DNA from: Dichomitus squalens LYAD-421 SS1
Taxonomy: Eukaryota > Basidiomycota > Agaricomycetes > Polyporales > Polyporaceae
Assembly (NCBI RefSeq): GCF_000275845.1
Contig: NW_006766885.1
Coordinates: 736,431 to 800,430 of the forward strand
Direction: 5' to 3'
Length of the DNA stretch: 64,000 bases
Below the pieces are notes generated by a model. The model saw only the letters and a program-made list of their open reading frames with translations, made no database searches and was not told the DNA's origin. The first letter of the stretch is position 1, and each line of letters begins with the position of its first letter. The translations under genes and the position numbers were made by a program. This document shows, piece by piece, positions 21,001 to 32,537 of this stretch.

Positions 21001-23708
21001 ATGTCTACGTCCTCGGTCCCTACGTCAACTACCTCTGCTGCTGCCTCCGCTTCTTCGACCGCGGCTGCCTCTATCTCCATCCCCGCAAATCTCAAGGCAT
21101 GCAGTCACTCTCATCTCATCCTCACCGTTCTCATATCTTCCCCGTAGATCGTTGGCATCATCCTTGCTGTTACCAGCGGTCTCCTCATTGGCTCCAGTTT
21201 CGTCTTCAAGAAGAAGGGTCTCCTCCGTTCTCAGAAGGGGTTAGTGGCGGGTGAGGGTGTCGCGTACCTTAAGTCGGTATGTGGACAATCCCCTTCTTAT
21301 GTGTTCGCCATATCTAATCCTTGCGAAGCCACTATGGTGGACTGGAATGACTAGTACGTCTCCGGCTTGATAGATCACAAGCAGGCGCTGACCCGGTTCC
21401 AGTGATGATTCTCGGCGAACTCTGTAACTTTGCCGGTACGTCACATTGTCCAGCATATCGGAACATGAAAGCACACGGCTAAGCGGGACCTTAGCATATG
21501 CCTTCGTCGAGGCCATCGTCGTCGTACGTCAGCAATTAGTGTGGCTCCACTGCGCAGCTCAGCTCTTGCCTCCTAGACACCTATGGGTGCACTCTCAGTG
21601 GTGATTTGCGCCATCTTGTCTTCCTTGTTCCTCAAGGAAAAATTGAGCTTCTTCGGCTGGCTTGGTTGCGGTCTCTGCGTTGTATGTCCTCTGTATGTCC
21701 ATGCCTGTATCCCGCACTCATCCATCTCCTGCGAAGCTTGGTTCCGTCATTATAGCGCTCAATGGTATAGCATATTTCCATTTCAAACTTCGGCGTTCTC
21801 TGACGCCTTCGAATCACAGGACCACAGGAGGCATCCGTAGGACAGATAACCCAGTTCCAGAAGCTGTTCTTGTCTCCTGGGTTCCTGGTGTATGGAGGCA
21901 TTCTCATCACTGCTGCTCTTGTGATCATCTTCTACTTCGCCCCAAAGTGCGTGTGCTGTCCAACAGTCATCCTGGGATTACTACTAATTACATCGAAGAT
22001 ATGGCAAGAAGAGCATGCTATGGTACATCATGGTGTGCAGTATGATAGGTGGCATCAGCGTCAGCGTCACTACCGGTTTGGGGTCTGCAATAGTGACCAC
22101 CGCTATGGGCGACAACCAGGTTAGTGAAGTGACCACATGTGTAGTATGTCTCTCACAGTTTCTCGCGAACAGTTCAAGCACTGGTTTATTTACTTCCTAA
22201 TGGTATTCGTCGCTGTAACATTAAGTAAGCTCCTGACATACGACGTGAGGATGTCGTACTCACGGGCGGCCGCTAGTCACGGAGGTTTACTATCTCAATG
22301 TGGCGCTGGCGCTCTTCAATACTGGTTAGTGGATCTAACCTCACTAGTGCGCCTTCTGCTAACGATTGCCTGCGCGCCTCTAGCTATGGGTTTGTGCCCT
22401 CAATCTTCTGCCGTTACAGCTTAACTGACATGATCTATAAGTCACACCAACATATTATGTGATCTGTGGGTCGACTCCACACCCGCTGATGTCGCATAGC
22501 TGACGGAATCACCTTTCGTAGTCACATTTTTCTCAATGGTAACAACCATCGTGTTGTTCCAAGGACTGCAAGCGCCGGTTGTCCAGATCATCACCCTCGT
22601 CATGGGTTTCTTGGTCATCTGCGTCGGCATCACGGTGCTACAACTATCCAAGATCGACCCTAACCAGATAAAGAAGCTCGACAGGCGTTCTACGATGTTG
22701 CTACAAGCGGCAAGAACCAGCACCGACGGCGAAGACGAGAAGGACTTGTCCGCCATCGAGGACCCGGGCATCGATGCGTTGCGAGGCAGCTTCGGCACGA
22801 TGGGCAGCATCATCCGAGCGCGCAGCGCACGCCGGTTGAGCATGAACAGCCGCGCCTCCGCGTCCATCCGCTCCCGGTACAGCGCTCAGCCGCCACTCCC
22901 AGGTCAGAACAACGACCCACTCGCGGGTCTGAAGCGGCATCAGCTGTTCGACAACCCCATGCCGGCTACCCCGGAAGCGGGAGGCGACGGTCTATCAGAT
23001 CGGGGCTCGATGATGACCCATCCATCAGGACTTGGCTCACCGTTCTCGCAACGGAAGCAGACTATCAAGTTTGGCGACCAAGACGTCGTACATTCGTACC
23101 ACATACCCGGTACGGGAGACGACTCGGCGACGCACGAACACAGGAACGTGCGGTACAATAGCGGCAGCGTCCAGGACGACTCGGTCAGTAGCGGTGGCTG
23201 GTCCTCTAAAGCCGTAGTCGGGACTAACGGCGAGCAGACGCCGACAACCGGCCGTCAAGTCGTCCACCTTCCCCCCATCGAGTCGAGGGAGGAGCTCAAC
23301 GATAGCTCCGTACCCCGTACCGCACCTCCCGCATTTGGCGGAAACAGTGCTGATCCGTTCGACCGCCCAACACTCACCAGCAGCCCCTTCGACGGGCTTC
23401 CCTCCACCGCCACATTGGCGACCTTCCCTTCCGCCACTTCTTCCTCGACGAACTCTTCTGGCGGTCGCCATGGCCCGACAACACCGACCAAATCTTCCCG
23501 TCTGCCCTTCTTCGGGCGCTCCCCGAGTTCGCGGCATTACCCGCGGGGCGAAAGCGAGGAGGACCGCGAGGAGAGCATCAGTCTGTGGAACCGGCCCTCA
23601 ACAGAGAGCTTGGACGCGTCTGAGACCTCGAGCGATGCCGATCTACCAGGAGGCGGGATTAGGCTGGTCCCTAGCTCGAACTCGAGGGATCGATCGGACG
23701 TGCTGTAG
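21001..23708 (+). CDS. NIPA-family magnesium transporter with long Ser-rich tail
   Basis: Multi-pass membrane protein of the NIPA/DUF803 family (PF05653), which carries Mg2+ and related cations. The ATG at 21001 follows a CT-rich leader. After a Ser/Thr/Ala N terminus come the family blocks GSSFVFKKKGLLRSQ, PLWWTGMTMMILGELCNFAA, AYAFVEAIVVTPMGALSVVI, LKEKLSFFGWLGC, LFLSPGFLVYGGI, ISVSVTTGLGSAI, ITEVYYLNVALALFNT and YYVIFTFFSMVTTIVLFQG. About ten short introns interrupt the membrane half; the first (21097-21147) needs a GC donor to keep frame. The last exon (from about 22528) is one uninterrupted frame encoding the final helix and a roughly 350-residue low-complexity Ser/Pro/Asp-rich cytosolic tail ending RDRSDVL, stop 23706-23708. 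Confidence 0.93.
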
Positions 23709-25401
23709 GCTGGCTAGGACAGGACCTCGTGCTACAATATCGCGTTCCGTTACCATAGCGCACGCTTGTGATAGGTATTTTGTGGTATAGATGCAGGAGT
23801 AGGCTGTACACACTACTCTCGACGGACTTGGACTGCACCTACTTTTTGCGCATGGTTTCTTCATCGCTTCCGCTGTCTGTGTTCTGATATCTCCTTTTTC
23901 GATATGTATGTGTACCGTCGTCGCCGTGATTCGTGAGTGCGTTATGCGTTGTAGCCACTCTGTCTCCCTCTCCTCCGCGGAATTCGCGCATTTGTATTTC
24001 CCCCTTCACATGCGCGAATTCAGCTGGTGAATAGCCCCTCATGGAAAGATGTCAGATGCGAGAACATCCCCTTGTCGGCCTCGTCCGACAGAATAGGCGA
24101 TCTAATCCCGAGGGCCACGGCCTCTGCGGCCATGCTCGATGTCGATGTCGAGAACATCTGCCACAAGTTCCGTGTTCCGTCCCAAGCTGTCCCTCTTCTG
24201 TGCCATGCCGTAGCGTTTGAATAATCTGCACCCCGAAGTGCCACAAGGAAGAAGACGCCATGGCTGAATACGGTATGTGCAAATGCAAATCTGGTTCCGC
24301 GAACGTAAGGTGCGAACCACGCTCGGGGTGGTGTGGGAGAGGCGTATCTGGGGACGGATGGGGTGTGCGCAGATATCCCGACGGGTTTCTGATTTCGAGG
24401 CCGATGCGATCGCGCAGGCGACTTCCCTTTTAGGGAGAGGCCATCCTCAGAAACCCCTTCCGGCGGACTCGCTCTAGCCTCGGGCGCTAGCGCTCGCTTG
24501 TCTTCTACTCACCACTCGACTCTCACGACGGTCGATGTCGACGCATGTTCCCGTCACTGGGCATCTTCTACGGCGCGCGGTTACACACGGCTATTAGTCT
24601 TACTCTGGAGGCGAGAATATGGCTAGGGAGTCACGAGTGCAGATCCCTCGGCAGGCCCTACATAGCTTTCGCAACTCGTGGAGAATGGCGGTATGGGCTC
24701 GCGGTTCCTTATTCCGGCCTGCGCCCACGCTCGGTTCTTTTACGTGTCGAGTTCGGAGTCAGTCCATTATCAGAAAGCAGCGCGAAGCATGTCGCAGGAG
24801 GCTTCTATAGCCTCGGGTTTGGCACAAACCTTCGGCTGCAAGACTGCACGCGGCCAGGGATGACGCAAGACAGGAATAGTGCTTTTTAATAAACACATGT
24901 CGAGTATGAGATCACACCAGCTCCTCCCATTCAGTTTCGACGACTCGACAGTCCCCTGGCGATCTCTGAAATTACAGGGTCGAACTGAAGAGAGGTATTA
25001 CACGCCCAGCGATACGGTGGAAACTCTAACGGTGTCCTGCTATACTATGTAAGTACTACTGCATACCAGCGAATGTCACAAAAAAGGTAAGCTACTCGGC
25101 ACGACATGGGAGAGGGGGCCAATCAATGTCCCGGTAAAGATGGGATGCCACCACAGCAATCAAATGTACAACGACAACAGTGAGACGATGCTAGTGTCCA
25201 TCACGGCAACAGCCTGAATAAGTAAGAAGAGAAAACCAGTGGATGAGGATGTACAGTCCGGGGCGGCGGTTCAGCGGATGTTCCGGAGATGATGAGGCGA
25301 TGGTGTAACGATGGGCAATGGGTGGGCAGGGGAGCCGACAGTCCGGCAAGGCTCGGACCCAACGTGAATGCGGGGTATGCGGCAGGCAAACCAAGAAACG
25401 T
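23709..25401. other. Intergenic 1.7 kb; no gene recognised, one inverted repeat
   Basis: Only short frames without known motifs. The pair gggtttctga (24383-24392) and tcagaaaccc (24447-24456) forms a 10-base inverted repeat enclosing a smaller hairpin (tccct ttt aggga, about 24424-24436). 3' UTRs of the convergent NIPA and zinc-cluster genes lie at the two ends. Confidence 0.4.
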
Positions 25402-26985
25402 TCAGTGCGAGAGAGGGAGTGCCGGACGACGGTAAGGCTCGTCAATCACATCGTATACCCGTGGCCGAATGCCGCGCCTCGAAGTCGAGGGGTACACGCA
25501 CTTCAGCTTGCGCTTTGCGCATTGACTGCGAGCACATGGTTAGCACGGCCCTTTCATCTTATGGACACGCGTGACACTTACTTGCACGTACGATCGCGCG
25601 AGCTGGCGGGCGGACTCTGGCATGCAATCTTGCGCTTGCGGCAGAAGAAGCAGGCGAGGGTCAACGGCTTCTTGGGGCTATCCTCGACCAAAGAGGATGG
25701 CCGTGATATGGGCGGCGGTGCCGGAATACTCGGAATCGAGAGAACATGATGAGAAGGCATCATTGACTGGGAGCCGTTGTCCATGGAGCACGTGCGGGCG
25801 TGCAGGGTATGGATGCCATGTAGAGGCTGTGGCCGCGGTGCGTGAATGGCCGGGTACGCATAGCCAATAGACGAGGCAGAGACGGGACTAGAGCCATACC
25901 CTGACCCATCGTCAGGTGGATCGAAACGGGGATATGAGTAAGGGCACGATGGTGGTTGGTAGAACTGGACGTTGCTGTGGCTAGGCAGTGATCCAGGCGA
26001 GAAGCGTGCGTCGGGATGGGGCTCAGGGTGCGCCAAGTGATTATACCCAGCTTGTTGCTCGTACGAGAAAGCACCTACGAGTCATGAAGCATTAGCATTA
26101 GCGTTAGATATGATTGTAGTATACAATCGCTCTCGTACCTTGATCTGGGAACCGATCACAATAAGCCTCATCGATGGGTGAATCCGCATAGCCTTCGTCG
26201 AAGTAGCCCCTGGCAGTGTAGGCAGGTTGGTTTACATATAAGGGAGAGCCGTTGCTGTGATATGAAGGACGCGCGTCCGTTAGGGAGTCACCGACTGTCT
26301 GCGACAATAATCAGCCGCGCGGCTCGGTGGAGCTAATGGTGCAACGCACCGTGTCACAGGTCAGACCTGGCTGATGCAACCTGGGTTTGGAAAGCTGCGG
26401 TACGACTCCGACTTCGTCACTGCTATCTGGGCCACCTTCGTGCTCGGGATACTGCAAGGACCGTGGAGTGCAGTGTAAAGGTACGCCACTCGCCCCTCTG
26501 GGCAGAGGTAGAGTTGAGGTGGGAATGCTGCACGACACGCCTTGAGCTCGTGGTGCATATGGGGGAATGCTATCGTCCATCTGGTAGGTCTCCGGATGGC
26601 CGGAGGACATGTACTGGTAGACGGCTATCGAGGTATCGGCTTGGTTGCATATCTGAAAAACAGATATGATTAACAAAGACGAAGCGTCTCACGATGGTAG
26701 ACCGAATAGACTTACTTGAACCGTAGGCTGCAGAGACAGATCATACTGCGCCGATGTCCCAATGTACCTGGAGTCTCCGTGGTGTGCGTAGGGAGTCCCG
26801 ACGTGACCAGCATACTCGGGACTCTCGTAGCCTTCCGGGCGCTGATAATATCCAACGACCGGCTCATAATCGGCTACATATGGTTGACAAGACGAAGGGG
26901 GGTCGACAGGTGTACCCAAGTAGTCGGAGTCCGCGTCGAGGTCGGGGGCGCCTTGGCAAAGCTGCGGGAGCGGTTGGGCCGACAT
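25402..26985 (-). CDS. Zn(II)2Cys6 DNA-binding protein with the zinc cluster at its C terminus
   Basis: Putative transcription factor. The N-terminal two thirds are low complexity, rich in Pro, Tyr, Ser, Asp and Gly (for example YQRPEGYESPEYAGHVGTPY). Near the C terminus the fungal zinc cluster appears as ACFFCRKRKIACQ followed, across an intron, by TCNQCAKRKLKCVYP: spacing C-x2-C-x6-C-x11-C-x2-C-x6-C. A basic stretch SRRGIRPR follows, and the protein stops 19 residues later (TGA 25404-25402). The ATG at 26985 (MSAQPLPQL) is the first convincing start. Most zinc-cluster proteins carry this domain near the N terminus and a fungal-TF middle domain; neither holds here. The intron inside the cluster between the third and fourth halves is a GT-AG with donor GTAAGT. 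Targets are unknown. Confidence 0.75.
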
Positions 26986-29900
26986 GCCGCTGAGCGAATT
27001 AGGTAAGTATGCAAGAACGTCGAGATGTGAGTCGCAAGTGGCTGAACGCCGAGCGGGGGAGTGAGTCGAGGAGAAAAGGTGTCCGAGAGAGGGCAAGGGG
27101 AAAGTTCAAACGGCGGACTCTTTGTAGGTCCCATCGTATATGAACGTGAAGAGAAATGGCAAGAGTAAGGTGTCCAGGGTTGAGGCTTAGCGCCGGCGCC
27201 TCGGGGCACAATCCGGTTAGATTCTGGACGAATTCAACAGTCATATGATGGGCCCACGCTATCATTTCGATCTTTCTCGTTTTTGTCTTTGTCCAGATTC
27301 CGACAGATATGCTTCCGGTTTCCTTTGTCTTCTGCCGGGTTTCCTCTACCCACACCCAGCCGACGGCCTGCGTAGCGACTCCCGATCCCCGAGGAGTACG
27401 GTTCACCTTCGCGGTCCCAAGGGTGAAAGAGTGGCTTGGGAACGCGCGCTAACAGTGGCATGGGCGAGATCCTTTCTGTTCTGGTGTCGTCTCCTGCCTG
27501 ATGCACTTAAGGAACAAGAATGTCCTTCGAGCGTCCATTGGGATTGATTTTGCCTATCCGGGCGGTGTCTTCGCCGAGACCCTTTCTTTAGTATTTAGCG
27601 ATGTATGTGAGACAAACAGGGCCAACCGTTCGGAAGAACTTTATAGCTCATCTTGCCAGCCATCGCCCTCTCCACCCGGTGATGCCCGCAATCGGTAGGC
27701 AGGGACCGCCTACTGCCCGGCGGAGTGGGTTCGATACGCGGAAGGCAACTCAATGCACTGACGCCCTCTGACGCCTCGACGTCAATCAGTGGCTCATCCG
27801 TCCCAATTCTCTAGAAGCTATGCCACGAGGTTCTCCAAACAGCCTTCCACAAGATTGCCGAGCCCAGCGTGCGCCCTCGCATTATATCCCAAGTCGCCGT
27901 CGGATGCATCGAGCTGGCCAGTGGGGGTTGCTCGCACGCTGTGGAACGCACTTGCGCGGCCCAGCTTCTGTTAGCCCCGAACTCCTTGGATCTGGTGTGG
28001 TCCCTGGACGTATGTAGCAAGATCTTCACTCGGTTCTATGAAAATCATCCCGATGGGGCCACATGTGCCTCGTGGAGCAGTCGCTGGTCATAGCCCGAGC
28101 ATATGCTGCGCGAATCGCCAACACATCGTGGCCCACGGACCACTTCAATCGCCCCGCCAGACAGCCCTCATCGTTCATGCGCACCAGCCACAGCCCATTG
28201 ACGGTGGCAGTGCGTGACGTCGGAGAATTTACAGGAACGACTGTCCAAGCAAGGAAGTGAGACGTCTTCGATTCCTGAGGCCTGCGCAGAGGTTCTGGGG
28301 CTCACTCCAAGCCGAATAGCACAGTGCCGTTCGCATGCACGGGGCTGACAATGTTGAGCGGGGCCGCATTATGCACGATGTCGTGGAGGCCAGCCAGGCT
28401 CGTCGGTGGTGTGCTCCCTCCACAAATATGAACTGGCTTCACCGCTCGCAATCGCCGGCGACGTCGTTCTAGTTCGGCGCAGATGTAACGTGGGTCAGCA
28501 CGGCTCCTCGCGGTTCATTTGGGGTAATTGTCCTGACGAAAATGGCTAGGTGCACCAGCCTCTCATTAACACTCGTATGGAAACGCGATCGCAGCAATTG
28601 GGACATGTTCTCAAGATCGACATCCTTGTTCTGAACGGGGGGGAAGGGCGCCTATGCTAGCACAAAGTCGCGCCGTTCATTTGGATACCACCAACTTCCA
28701 GCAGACTCCAATTGCGGCTTGGGCGATGGAGGAACACAAATATTCCCTTGCGATTCCCGACTCTGCCATGCGCCACCATCTCTGGTCTCGAAGACGTCAA
28801 TTTGAGTTATAGTACCCACATCTTGAAACCTCTCCTCACGTGCTGCGCAACGGCAGATAGTAATCCGCGCCTGCCACTGCGTACGTACGCGCAGAGGAAT
28901 GATTCACACAAAGACTGGTCGTGATGACCAGTACCGAGACCACACGAGCTGTCGTCGTAGAGCCATTCGCCTTATGCTGACCCAGACATTCACATGCTCA
29001 CGCGCTTCGAAAGATCAGAACGATGGGGCGAACGCACGGCTTGCACTTCATTTCGCTGTCCTCGGGCACTTGTGCCGGTTTCTTCCCGTTCTTCCTGCCA
29101 ATAGCGCATCGGGAAGCCCACGGCTGTGGTGACCTTGCGGGAAACCCAAGGGAGATCACAAAACAGGATTTATTGAAGAGCGCCCCGACTGCGCGGTGCG
29201 CTTCGCCTTCGCGTGCTCGGGCTACGAGCAGCACGTCCCATTCTGATCTCAATCTCAAGCTCCAGCCCCAGAAAGAGCACGTCGCGCGAAGGTCGGAGTC
29301 CTGGCTGCAAATTTCGAGGTGGATCTCTCTCTGAAAGTGGGCCTCGTACCGGTACACAGGAAACTTCACACCCCATCTTCGTCGGCCTGAGTTCGCGTCC
29401 GACTTCCACTTCCCTGTGTGCGCAGATATGCTATGTCTGTGATCGCTCTCGATCTAGACCCTCCAGAAAGTGAAGATCGGCTTGACGGCTCAGGGCTCTG
29501 CGGGGTCGAGTGAACCCTGTCCGCGCCTCGTAAGCCTTCGTCGAGGCTTGAGTCCCCATTCTCGCGCAGATCGCTGCAGATGCGACATCCGACGCAGCAC
29601 CGCACACGCGCGCTCGCGTGGGCGGAACGCACCGGGGTGGCATATGGCGATGGACGCCAACGTTGCACGCTGCACATCCCGCGACAGCGTACAGCGTGCA
29701 GCGTACCCGACGAGGCCTTCTCCCGCGGCGCGGACAGCAACCGCAGTAGGCAGGATTTCTCCGCCGATGGGACCCTCGAATGCGGCCTTTGGGCGACCGA
29801 GGCCGCTCGCGCGTTCTTCCACTTCGTTCCAACGAGGGCATTTCTAGCACCCGCATTAGTGTCGCACGTCTGCTACCGACATCGGCAATGGTTCTACTTT

Positions 29901-31181
29901 GCGCTGGAAGCACGTTCGGCGAAACGCGTGGGGTGCGCGATGAGCGCAGAAGGCCCGGGAGATGGCCATGGAGAACAGCGTAAGGGCCTGGCGCGCTTAG
30001 TGCGCCAGGCCCGGACGACGTGCGTATACGACAGAGCGTTCGGAACGGCCGTGGACTGTCGGAAGGTGTCGAGGTGCATGCGAAGCTGTCCGGGCTCTGC
30101 TTCCATGTAGCCCGTCTCGGACTGGCGCTGGTCACTGTGTACTGATCGAGCACTGATTGTGGCCACGCTCGGCGATATAGCTCTATCGATGCGCTCTGGG
30201 AAGCAGGAAGCAAGAAGCCAGACGCACGAACCTCAAAGTTGGAGGTACGGAAATCTGTCGCAGCGCCCTTGGCCGCGGCGCGCATTATCGCACTCAATCG
30301 TCTTGGGCCTTGGCCGTTGCAACAAGATCCGAGATGAACGACGTGTGATCGAGCTTCGACGCGGAACGCGAAGATCGCTGTGGTGGTTGGGCTAAAAGCG
30401 CGCTTTGCCAATTCGGAGGCCGGCGACGCTCGCGGCGATGGAGTTGAGCCCAGAGATGGGGAAGCGTGGATGACGATTTCATGAGTTTGTCGACTGCAGG
30501 GAACAATGAGAGGGACTGTGATCACTGGGTGGTCGGCTACATGAAGACAAAGGGCCAGCCAAACGCGTGTTTTTGCATCAGACTCCAGCACGTGTTCATG
30601 AACGCGTCAGCCGTCTCGCAACGTTGCGCAGGCAGGCGGTGTCGGAGCAGCGGCTTTTCGTTCACTCATGCAGGCACAACCCCGACCGGCGGGTCGGCTC
30701 GGGCAGCGAAGAACGTGTCCTGAGGTACATGAAAACAGTCAGTATGGACGACGTACAACGAAGCGTGCGAGGACCCCGGATCGTGCCTTTCATTATTATG
30801 TGCCCATGCCACAGCACTGGTAAATGAGTTGCGACGAGACCGCACAACGCCCGTCACGGGCTCATCGTACGTTGAAACATGCGTTTCGACGTTCGGCGTA
30901 TACCGTCTCCCATTCACCGCGTTCCACGTCCATGTGAAGTACACGACGCACCGAGAGTCGAATGTTGGGTGCGGGCTTCGCACAGGGGAGGGAAGGCCGC
31001 GGACAAGAAGTGTCTTGTTGTCGGCGCAGTCTAAGTAGGGTGAGGCTCGATTGCGTTCCTTGTCAAATCTCCCACCATGATAAGCATGGTGCTGCAATAT
31101 GATATAATAAAACACATGGCTGCGAAATCCCAGAATGGCCTGTAACTTATTCGACACATGGGAACAATCGTCGGGATCACG
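26986..31181. other. 4.2-kb region without a recognisable gene
   Basis: No exon chain or domain could be supported. Minus-strand segments at 28469-28630 and 28302-28442 are open for 53 and 45 codons and look protein-like (the second contains DIVHNAAPLNIVSPVH) but match no family with confidence. A 386-codon minus-strand frame (29431-30591) lacks motifs and is probably chance in GC-rich DNA. A strong hairpin lies at 29984-30012. This region could be degenerate transposon or gene debris. Confidence 0.4.
29984..30012. repeat. Perfect 11-base inverted repeat, 7-base loop
   Basis: GGGCCTGGCGC (29984-29994) and GCGCCAGGCCC (30002-30012) are exact reverse complements separated by GCTTAGT, forming a very stable GC-rich stem-loop. 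It lies in a region with no supported gene. Function unknown. Confidence 0.6.
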
Positions 31182-32239
31182 TCACGAGAGATCCTGACTT
31201 TCGGGGAATGGAACAGGGTCGACAGTGCGTGCAGCCTCGCCATATGTGAGGATCCCGACGTAGGGCATCACGTTGTACTTGAGACTGTAGTGTGCCGGCG
31301 TTGAGTCCCTATAGGGTTACAACTCGTCAGCACCATCATCATATGTGATGAGTAACAGGAACGGAAGCGGAAGGAGACTGCTGTCATTCACAGCGACCAC
31401 AATGCATAAGTGCAGCCGCTCCTTCGACTATGAAGGGGAATTTGGGCGATGCTAGAATCGCTGAATGGCAAGCCGAGCTACGAAGGATGCTGCAAGTCAT
31501 AAAGCCTCAGGGTGCCGAGTAATGACCATCAGACCGAGGGATGTTCTCAGATTGCTTCAGTCATTGAGTTCGGCAGGTGCGGCTATATGACCCATCTCCG
31601 ACACCTTGACGGGCAGACGAATGTTGACAAGTTACAGCTGCCCGGAAGTACTCACTCGAACGACGCGCTCACATCGCGGAACACGTATTTGTTTCGGCCA
31701 GCAATATCGATGTATGCATCTTCCTTGTTTTGAACAATACGATCAAATATCACGACCTCGTTTTTCGTCTGCAAATGAGCATGAGGAATGGAATTCAGGA
31801 ATAAGGGTGCATTCCACCCTTACCCCCTGCCTGTTCTCATACTCCGCGCTAACGTAGATGAAGAGTTGCTTGGTGTTCCAGTTGAATAATGGCTTGAGAT
31901 CTGAATGCACAGTATAAGTTCAAGTGTCTCAGTGCAAAGCCATTCGAAGTGGCGGGCAACGTCTTTACCCGCTGTAAGGTTGAAGTTGACGAAGGCAAAG
32001 TCTTGGTACTTATTCGCGTATCGACGCGCATTGCCCGGGAAGCTGGTGTACATAAATCAGATTTCAAGAAGCGTTTCAGACTCAATCGCATACACTTTCA
32101 CGTTGGTCACGGCCAGGGTTCCTGGTGGAGGCGTCGAGGTGAAGAGGAACGAGGACAGGGAGATGGCGCCAAGGAGGACCATTAGACACGTCGAGAGCAT
32201 AGCGGAGACATTATTGATTCTAGAGTAGATGGAGTGCAT
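31182..32239 (-). CDS. SPC3: Signal peptidase complex subunit 3 (SPC3/SPC22)
   Basis: ER membrane subunit of signal peptidase, needed for cleavage of signal peptides. Five coding exons give about 178 residues, the usual length. After MHSIYSRINNVSAML comes a single hydrophobic anchor (CLMVLLGAISLSSFLF), then the lumenal domain: RRYANKYQDFAFVNFNLTAD, LKPLFNWNTKQLFIYVSAEY (the signature FNWNTKQLF motif), NEVVIFDRIV, NKYVFRDVSASFE and HYSLKYNVMPYVGILTYGEA, ending PFPESQDLS with a TGA at 31184-31182. Start is the ATG at 32239. The intron before the last exon (about 31304-31653) is near 350 bases, several times longer than the others. The gene is divergent from a glycerolipid acyltransferase, 298 bases between start codons. 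Confidence 0.93.
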
Positions 32240-32537
32240 CGTAACCGTCTAGATCAAAGCCAATGGACGGGAGCAGGGTGAGATACGATGAGAGTCGCAG
32301 TGAAAGACGAGCATTCGCTCTGCCCCAGCGCCGAGACACGTCCGCATCCTGGGCGCACGTGGCAGTAGCAGGCGGAGGCGGGAGGGCGGCCCGGGACTCT
32401 GCCTTCCGTTTTGGGCGGAGATAGGGACATGGAGCACCGGCAGCGGAGGCCAAGACTTGCACGGCGTCGCTCCTGCACCGACGGCTGCCTTTCTTCTCCC
32501 CACCGCTCTTGCTGCTGTCGCCTGTTGCTTGCTCGCC
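32240..32537. promoter_or_regulatory. Shared divergent promoter, SPC3 / acyltransferase
   Basis: 298 bases separate two divergent start codons, so both promoters and leaders must fit here. Both products act in the ER, which would suit shared control. No specific element was identified. Confidence 0.5.

Noticed and set aside
29431..30591. Minus-strand open frame of 386 codons
   Set aside because: No recognisable domain, Arg/Ser/Pro-rich composition typical of chance frames in GC-rich DNA, overlapping open frames on the other strand, and no splice partners.
31340..31475. Possible box C/D snoRNA inside the SPC3 intron (GTGATGA and CTGA on the plus strand)
   Set aside because: The boxes are about 125 bases apart, no terminal stem pairs the flanks, and the orientation is opposite to the host transcript.
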